Below, in pieces: positions 58,850-64,000 of a stretch of DNA of 64,000 nt (positions are counted from its first letter, which is position 1; each line of letters opens with the position of its first letter). Made by a program: the position numbers and the translations under genes. A model generated the notes under the pieces. It saw nothing but the letters and a program-made list of their open reading frames with translations. It was not told the DNA's origin and ran no database searches. Origin of the DNA: Streptomyces acidiscabies (GTDB taxonomy: Bacteria; Actinomycetota; Actinomycetes; Streptomycetales; Streptomycetaceae); assembly GCF_020010905.1 (NCBI RefSeq), contig NZ_JAGJBY010000001.1:2004001-2068000 (forward strand), given 5' to 3'.

Positions 58850-60769
58850 ATGACCGCCGTCACGGACCATCAGGAACACGAGCAGGGGCCCACGGGTACG
58901 GACGGGGCTCCGGAAGACCTCGACGACCTCGGGAACGGGGGTCCCGTGAACGAAATTGTCGGGAACGGCGCCCCCAAGGAGGGCGATGACAGAAACGACG
59001 TCCCTGAGAGCAGCCTCCAGAACGGCCTCCTCAAGGACGACGATTCCGCCAAGGGCGCACCCCCCGCCGACCCCGACGCCATCTCCTGGGACGACGGTCT
59101 CATCGCCCGCCGCGTCAACGCGGGCGACCCCGAACCCCCCGCCCCGGAACCCCGCGTCACCGGCCCCCTCTCCTCCGCTCCCCTCGCCTACGACGGCCCC
59201 CTCAGGTCCCGGCTGGACGCCCTCAGGGAACTCGTCGGCCTCTCGCGCGCGCGCCTGGACGGCAAGACCCTCGCCGAGGCCGGCCGCGTCCTGGACGAGG
59301 CGGCGGCCCGCCGCAGACTCTCCGGCCAGCACACCGTCGTCGCCATCGCCGGCGCCACCGGCAGCGGCAAGTCCCAGCTCTTCAACGCCCTGGCCGGCGT
59401 CACGATCTCCGAGACGGGTGTACGGCGGCCCACCACGTCCGCGCCGATCGCATGCAGCTGGAGCGACGGCGCGGCGGGCCTCATCGACCGCCTGGGCATC
59501 CCCGGGCGCCTGCGCAGGCGCCCCGTGCAGAGCCCCGAGGCCGAGGCGCAGCTGCGCGGTCTGGTCCTCGTCGACCTCCCCGACCACGACTCGGCCGCCA
59601 CCCTGCACCGCGAGCAGGTCGACCGGGTCCTGGCCCTGGTGGACGCCGTCATCTGGGTCGTCGACCCGGAGAAGTACGCCGACGCCGTCATCCACGAGCG
59701 CTACCTGCGGCCCATGGCGGGCCACGCCGAGGTCATGTTCGTCGTCCTCAACCAGATCGACCGGCTCCCCGGCGAGGCCGCCGAACTCGTCCTCGACGAC
59801 CTGCGCAGGCTCCTCGACGAGGACGGCATCGCGCTCGGCGAGTACGGCGAGCCCGGCGCGAGGGTCCTCGGTCTGTCCGCGCTCAGCGGGGACGGCGTAC
59901 CGGAACTGCGCGAGCTGCTCGGACAGTTCGTCGCCGAACGCGAGGCGCCCGCGCGCAGGGTGGCCGCCGACGTCGACGCCGCCGCCGCGCGGCTGCGGTC
60001 CGTCTACGCGCCCGCGCGGCGCGCGGGGCTCACCGAGGAGGCGCGCGACGAGTTCGCCGCCCGTCTCGCGGACGCCGTCGGCGCGAGTGCCGCCGGGGAC
60101 GCCGCCGAGCGCGCGTGGCTGCGCAACGCGAACCGCGCGTGCGGGACGCCGTGGCTGCGGCTGTGGCGCTGGCACCAGGACCGGCGCGACCCGCCGACCG
60201 GGCGGCTGCCCGTGCGCGCGCAGATGGACGAGGAGGCGACCGCGCGCCAGCGCGTGGAACAGGCGGTCCGTACGGTCGCCGACCGGGCGTCCTCGGGGCT
60301 GCCGGGGCCCTGGGCGCTCGCCGTGCGCGAGGCCGCCGTGCGGGGTTCGCAGGGGCTTCCCGAGGCGCTCGACGACCTTGCCGCGCGCACGGGGCTGCCG
60401 CCGGGGCGTCCGCCCCGGCCTGGCTGGTGGCCCGTCGCCGTGTTCGCCCAGGCGTCCATGACGGTCCTTCAGCTCGTCGGGGGGCTGTGGCTGGTCGCGC
60501 AGATCGCCGGGGTCATGGCTCCCAACCTCGGGGTGCCGGTGCTGCTGATGGTCGCCGGGATCATCGGCGGGCCGCTCGTCGAGTGGAGCTGCCGGATGGC
60601 GGCGCGGGGGCCGGCTCGGCGGTACGGGCAGGACGCCGAGCGGCGGTTGCGGGAGGCGGCTGCCGGGTGCGGGCGGGCTCGGGTGCTCGATCCGGTGGCG
60701 GCGGAGCTGCTGCGGTACCGGGAGGTGCGGGAGCAGTACGGGAGGGTCGTGGGGGTGGCGGGCCGGTAG
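58850..60769 (+). CDS. dynB: Dynamin-like membrane GTPase (DynB-type)
   Basis: A 639-residue partner of the preceding GTPase; GGAGAGG precedes ATG 58850. The acidic Asp/Gly-rich N-terminus (about 100 residues) is disordered-looking. GTPase motifs: G1 VAIAGATGSGKSQLFNALAG (about 163-182), G2 RRPTTSAPIACSW, G3 VLVDLPDHDS (about 242), G4 LNQIDRLPGE (about 301). Two hydrophobic segments lie near the end (WWPVAVFAQASMTVLQLVGG LWLVAQ and LGVPVLLMVAGIIGGPLVEW, about 526-580), followed by a basic helix. The membrane hairpin matches DynB, which recruits DynA to septa. Role assignment is by recognised gene pair and context next to ssbB. Confidence 0.85.
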   Translation: MTAVTDHQEHEQGPTGTDGAPEDLDDLGNGGPVNEIVGNGAPKEGDDRNDVPESSLQNGLLKDDDSAKGAPPADPDAISWDDGLIARRVNAGDPEPPAPEPRVTGPLSSAPLAYDGPLRSRLDALRELVGLSRARLDGKTLAEAGRVLDEAAARRRLSGQHTVVAIAGATGSGKSQLFNALAGVTISETGVRRPTTSAPIACSWSDGAAGLIDRLGIPGRLRRRPVQSPEAEAQLRGLVLVDLPDHDSAATLHREQVDRVLALVDAVIWVVDPEKYADAVIHERYLRPMAGHAEVMFVVLNQIDRLPGEAAELVLDDLRRLLDEDGIALGEYGEPGARVLGLSALSGDGVPELRELLGQFVAEREAPARRVAADVDAAAARLRSVYAPARRAGLTEEARDEFAARLADAVGASAAGDAAERAWLRNANRACGTPWLRLWRWHQDRRDPPTGRLPVRAQMDEEATARQRVEQAVRTVADRASSGLPGPWALAVREAAVRGSQGLPEALDDLAARTGLPPGRPPRPGWWPVAVFAQASMTVLQLVGGLWLVAQIAGVMAPNLGVPVLLMVAGIIGGPLVEWSCRMAARGPARRYGQDAERRLREAAAGCGRARVLDPVAAELLRYREVREQYGRVVGVAGR

Positions 60770-60780
60770 GTGAAGTCGGG

Positions 60781-60816
60781 CGGCGGTGCCGATGCCGGTG
60801 GGTGTCGGTGCCGCCG
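60781..60816 (+). terminator. Hairpin after dynB
   Basis: CGGCGGTGCCGA (60781-60792) pairs with TCGGTGCCGCCG (60805-60816) with two G-T wobbles, starting 12 bases past the stop. Confidence 0.6.
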
Positions 60817-61014
60817 CTTCGTGGTGTTCACGGAGGGTGATCCGTGCAGGTGATCCACAGGTGGCGTGACGTGGGGTCGCTCGATCGGGTGACGGAGTTG
60901 TCCACAGGCCGGGCGTCGTCCACAGGGCTCGGCGGGGTTTTCGCGGCCGGTCCAGTCTGGTTCCGCGGCGATCACGAACGGCGTGGTCGGCGCGTGACAG
61001 ACAAGGGGTGAGCG

Positions 61015-61446
61015 ATGAACGAGGTCACGATGTGCGCGGTGGGGAACGTCGCGACGCAGCCCGTCTTCCGGGAGCTCGCGGGCGGTGCCTCGGCGCGGTT
61101 CCGGCTGGCGGCGACCGCGCGGTACTGGGACCGGGAGAAGAACGAGTGGGTGGACGGGCACACCAACTTCTTCACGGTGTGGGCCAACCGGCAGCTCGCC
61201 GTGAACGTGGCGGCGTCGCTGTCGGTGGGGGATCCGGTGGTCGTGCAGGGGAGGCTGAAAGTGCGGTCGGACCTGCGGGACGGGCAGAACTGGACGTCCG
61301 CCGACATCGACGCGTCGGCGATCGGACACGATCTGGCGCGGGGCACCTCGGCGTTCGTCCGCGCGGCCAAGGCGGAGCCGGCGGGCGGGCGGCCGGAGCC
61401 GGAGTGGGAGGTGCCGGCGGAGCGGGAGCCGGTGAGCGTGGCGTGA
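61015..61446 (+). CDS. ssbB: Single-stranded DNA-binding protein, short paralogue
   Basis: A 143-residue SSB with one OB fold: MNEVTMCAVGNVATQPVFRE, RFRLAATARYWDREKNEWVD, TNFFTVWANRQLAVNVAASL, DPVVVQGRLKVRSDLRDGQN and ADIDASAIGHDLARGTSAFV. It lacks the long glycine-rich linker and the acidic DDDIPF-type tip of the housekeeping SsbA, ending instead in EREPVSVA. In S. coelicolor the second SSB (SsbB) is needed for proper chromosome segregation in sporulation. ATG 61015 has GGGG TGAGCG upstream (weak site). The 245 bases before it hold the dynB terminator and nothing else that I recognise. Confidence 0.92.
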   Translation: MNEVTMCAVGNVATQPVFRELAGGASARFRLAATARYWDREKNEWVDGHTNFFTVWANRQLAVNVAASLSVGDPVVVQGRLKVRSDLRDGQNWTSADIDASAIGHDLARGTSAFVRAAKAEPAGGRPEPEWEVPAEREPVSVA

Positions 61447-61738
61447 GGTCGAGAGGCGCCTGAAGAAGCCGGGGCGGGGCTTATCGGCGGATCACGCCTC
61501 CCGTGGGAGTGGGTCAACTGCCGTGAAAGAGCGTTGATTTGTCGATAAGCCCGGGTTTCCGGCTTGTCGAAGCGATCTTGGGATAACGATTCCGATTCGG
61601 ATCGGTTGCCCGATGATCCGACGGGGAAAGGGGCCGCGTCGCTCTCTCTAGGATGCGCGACATGGCCCTTGTGGCTTCCGATTCTGCTGGTGGGACCCCG
61701 TCCCCCACGTCAACGGGTCCCGCTCGAAGGGGAATTGC

Positions 61739-63136
61739 GTGCTTTCTTCGATCACTGTGCCGTTCGCCCGAGGGGTCGGCCGCCTCGCGGCGGTGACCCT
61801 GGTGTCCGGTCTCGCCGCCGCCGGGGTCCTGGCCAGCGCGGGTACGGCCGCCGCCGCTGCGGGTGCGCAGGCGCAGGGCGGGGCGACCGCGACCATCGGC
61901 GGACTGAAGGTCTATGGCAGCGCGGTGCTCCACGAGGAGAGCGGCGACCAGGAGATCCCGGCGGGGCTGTTCGAGATGTCCGTCGACGGCGGGGGGATGC
62001 TCCAGACGTACTGCGTCGACGTCTACAACCCCACCCAGAAGGACGCGAAGTACCACGAGGCCGCGTGGAGCGGGACGTCGCTGGCCGCCAACAAGCGGGC
62101 CGGGCAGATCGGGTGGATCCTCCAGAACTCCTATCCACAGGTCAACGACCTCGCCTCGCTCGCCCAGAAGGCCGGGATCAAGAGCGGGCTCACCGAGCAG
62201 GACGCGGCGGCCGGTACGCAGGTGGCGATCTGGCGGTACTCGGACGGGGCTGACGTCGACGCGGTCGATCCGCAGGCGCGGCAGCTCGCCGACTATCTGG
62301 AGAAGGCCGCCCGCGACGCCGCCGAGCCGTCGGCGTCCCTGACCGTCGACGTCCCGGCCGTCTCCGGCAAGCCCGGGGAGCTGCTCGGGCCGGTGACCGT
62401 GCACACCGACGCCGGGACCGTGTCCGTGGCGCCGCCGCCGGACGCCGCGATCAGCGGGGTCAAGGTCGTCGACGCGGACGGGGAGGCGGTGACCTCCGCC
62501 CGCGACGGGAGCCGGCTGTACTTCAAGGTGCCGGCCGAGGCGCCCGCCGGGTCCGCGCAGGTGACGCTCCAGGCGTCGACGACCGTGCCCGTCGGGCGGG
62601 CGTTCGTCTCCGAGGGGCGCAGCCAGACGCAGATCCTCGCGGGGTCCAGTGAGTCGACGGTGTCCGCGAGCGCGGTGGCCAGCTGGGCCGAGGTGGGGGC
62701 GGTGCCCGCGCTGTCGGCCTCCCGGGACTGTCTGCGCGGCGGCCTCGACATCACCGCGTCGAACAAGGGCGACCAGCCGTACACGTTCGCGCTGCTCACG
62801 GCGGAATACACGGTCGGCGCGGGCGAGACCCGCACCTTCACGGTCCCCCTCCAGGAGGACCAGCTCTACGACTTCACGCTGACGACGCCCCAGGGCGCGG
62901 CCCCCCGCTTCACCGGCATCCTCGACTGCAAGACCCAGTCCCGCACGACGTCGAACCTCGCAACGCAGACCCTCAGCGACCCCACGCCCGCGACAGTCCT
63001 CCCGGCCACCCCGACGAACCTCGCGGCAACGGGCACGGACAGCACGACCCCACTCATCGCCGGGACCGCCATCGGCCTGGTGCTCATCGGGGGGACGGCA
63101 CTGGTGCTGTCGGCCCGGAAGAACCAGGGGGCGTAG
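61739..63136 (+). CDS. Sortase-anchored surface protein with Cys-Gln thioester (TQXA) domain
   Basis: A 465-residue wall protein starting at GTG 61739 (AAGGGGA upstream). After the signal peptide (AAVTLVSGLAAAGVLASAGT) a thioester domain carries the Cys in MLQTYCVDVYNPTQKDAKYH and the Gln in AAAGTQVAIWRYSDGADVDA, which together can form a reactive internal thioester. A beta-rich region follows (VPAVSGKPGELLGPVTVHTD and later strands), then a C-terminal sorting signal NLAATGTDSTTPLIAGTAIG with LAATG, a hydrophobic helix and a KNQGA end, of the class E type used by streptomycete SrtE. Thioester domains attach covalently to amines on host or substrate surfaces. Upstream, a bulged hairpin lies at about 61692-61721 in the leader; the rest of the 292-base gap shows no gene. 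Confidence 0.9.
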   Translation: MLSSITVPFARGVGRLAAVTLVSGLAAAGVLASAGTAAAAAGAQAQGGATATIGGLKVYGSAVLHEESGDQEIPAGLFEMSVDGGGMLQTYCVDVYNPTQKDAKYHEAAWSGTSLAANKRAGQIGWILQNSYPQVNDLASLAQKAGIKSGLTEQDAAAGTQVAIWRYSDGADVDAVDPQARQLADYLEKAARDAAEPSASLTVDVPAVSGKPGELLGPVTVHTDAGTVSVAPPPDAAISGVKVVDADGEAVTSARDGSRLYFKVPAEAPAGSAQVTLQASTTVPVGRAFVSEGRSQTQILAGSSESTVSASAVASWAEVGAVPALSASRDCLRGGLDITASNKGDQPYTFALLTAEYTVGAGETRTFTVPLQEDQLYDFTLTTPQGAAPRFTGILDCKTQSRTTSNLATQTLSDPTPATVLPATPTNLAATGTDSTTPLIAGTAIGLVLIGGTALVLSARKNQGA

Positions 63137-63302
63137 GAGGACCGGGGAGGCGACGTACGGTGACGCGGTCGTCACCCGCAGTCGGAGGGGGAGCCCCAGC
63201 TCACCCCACCCCCCGCCAACACGTTTCCTCGGAGGGATGGACGTACGGCAAGATGGGGTGTATCTGCCCACTGCCAGATCTCAAGTTGCCGGACGGTTTC
63301 TC

Positions 63303-64000
<698 letters not shown>

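Overview
The window is high-GC actinobacterial DNA, almost certainly a Streptomyces chromosome. It carries chaplins, rodlins, a MelC-type tyrosinase pair, a short SsbB-like protein, a dynamin-like GTPase pair, LAxTG sortase substrates, Scr1-type XRE/DUF397 genes, and many GTG/TTG starts and four-base stop/start overlaps. From memory, the gene order follows the S. coelicolor core region that runs from mmsA through the rodlins, chaplins and tyrosinase to ssbB, interrupted by accessory insertions.

Layout. 1-0.5 kb: end of a methylmalonate-semialdehyde dehydrogenase gene. 0.5-2.2 kb: a small hypothetical gene and an XRE/DUF397 regulator pair followed by a broken second DUF397 copy. 2.2-16.6 kb: an accessory conflict island. 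It holds a truncated immunity-like fragment, a decayed ISL3-type transposase, a SUKH immunity gene overlapping a giant RHS polymorphic toxin (with an embedded ricin-type lectin and a pretoxin Hint domain), an intact-looking IS5/IS427-type element, and a divergent DNRLRE/FG-GAP surface protein. 16.8-22.3 kb: an alpha/beta hydrolase fused to an ABC ATPase, its permease, and an acyl-CoA synthetase. 22.3-26.7 kb: three rodlins, an LCP-family protein and two chaplins, one with a long repeat tail. 26.8-42.4 kb: an exopolysaccharide locus in which nine minus-strand genes are mostly joined by 4-17 base overlaps. It covers initiating transferase, two glycosyltransferases, a MurJ-like flippase, an O-antigen ligase-like protein, a Wzz-like protein, a deacetylase and a FemAB-like acetyltransferase; a GH26-like hydrolase and an ATP-grasp/flavoprotein pair lie beside it. 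42.6-47.7 kb: further chaplins, small secreted proteins and tyrosinase. 47.8-51.8 kb: an unusual set of acyl carrier protein, FkbH-like HAD protein, branched-polyamine-synthase-like protein fused to a GNAT domain, and a divergent SpeD homologue. 51.9-56.2 kb: a STAND (NB-ARC/TPR) gene with a small divergent partner and a GT-B-like protein. 56.2-56.9 kb: gene remnants next to tRNA-Arg. 57.2-64 kb: conserved genes dynA/dynB, ssbB, a thioester-type surface protein and the start of ettA.

How the genes work together. Rodlins, chaplins, sortase-anchored proteins, the polysaccharide locus and tyrosinase would together build and modify the aerial-hypha surface, while SsbB and the dynamins act in sporulation. 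The best candidates for undescribed systems are the SpeD/BpsA-GNAT/FkbH/ACP cluster, whose SpeD homologue has Tyr where the canonical catalytic Cys should be, and the STAND module whose two divergent proteins share a surface motif. Family names come from recognising sequence motifs; no database search was run.
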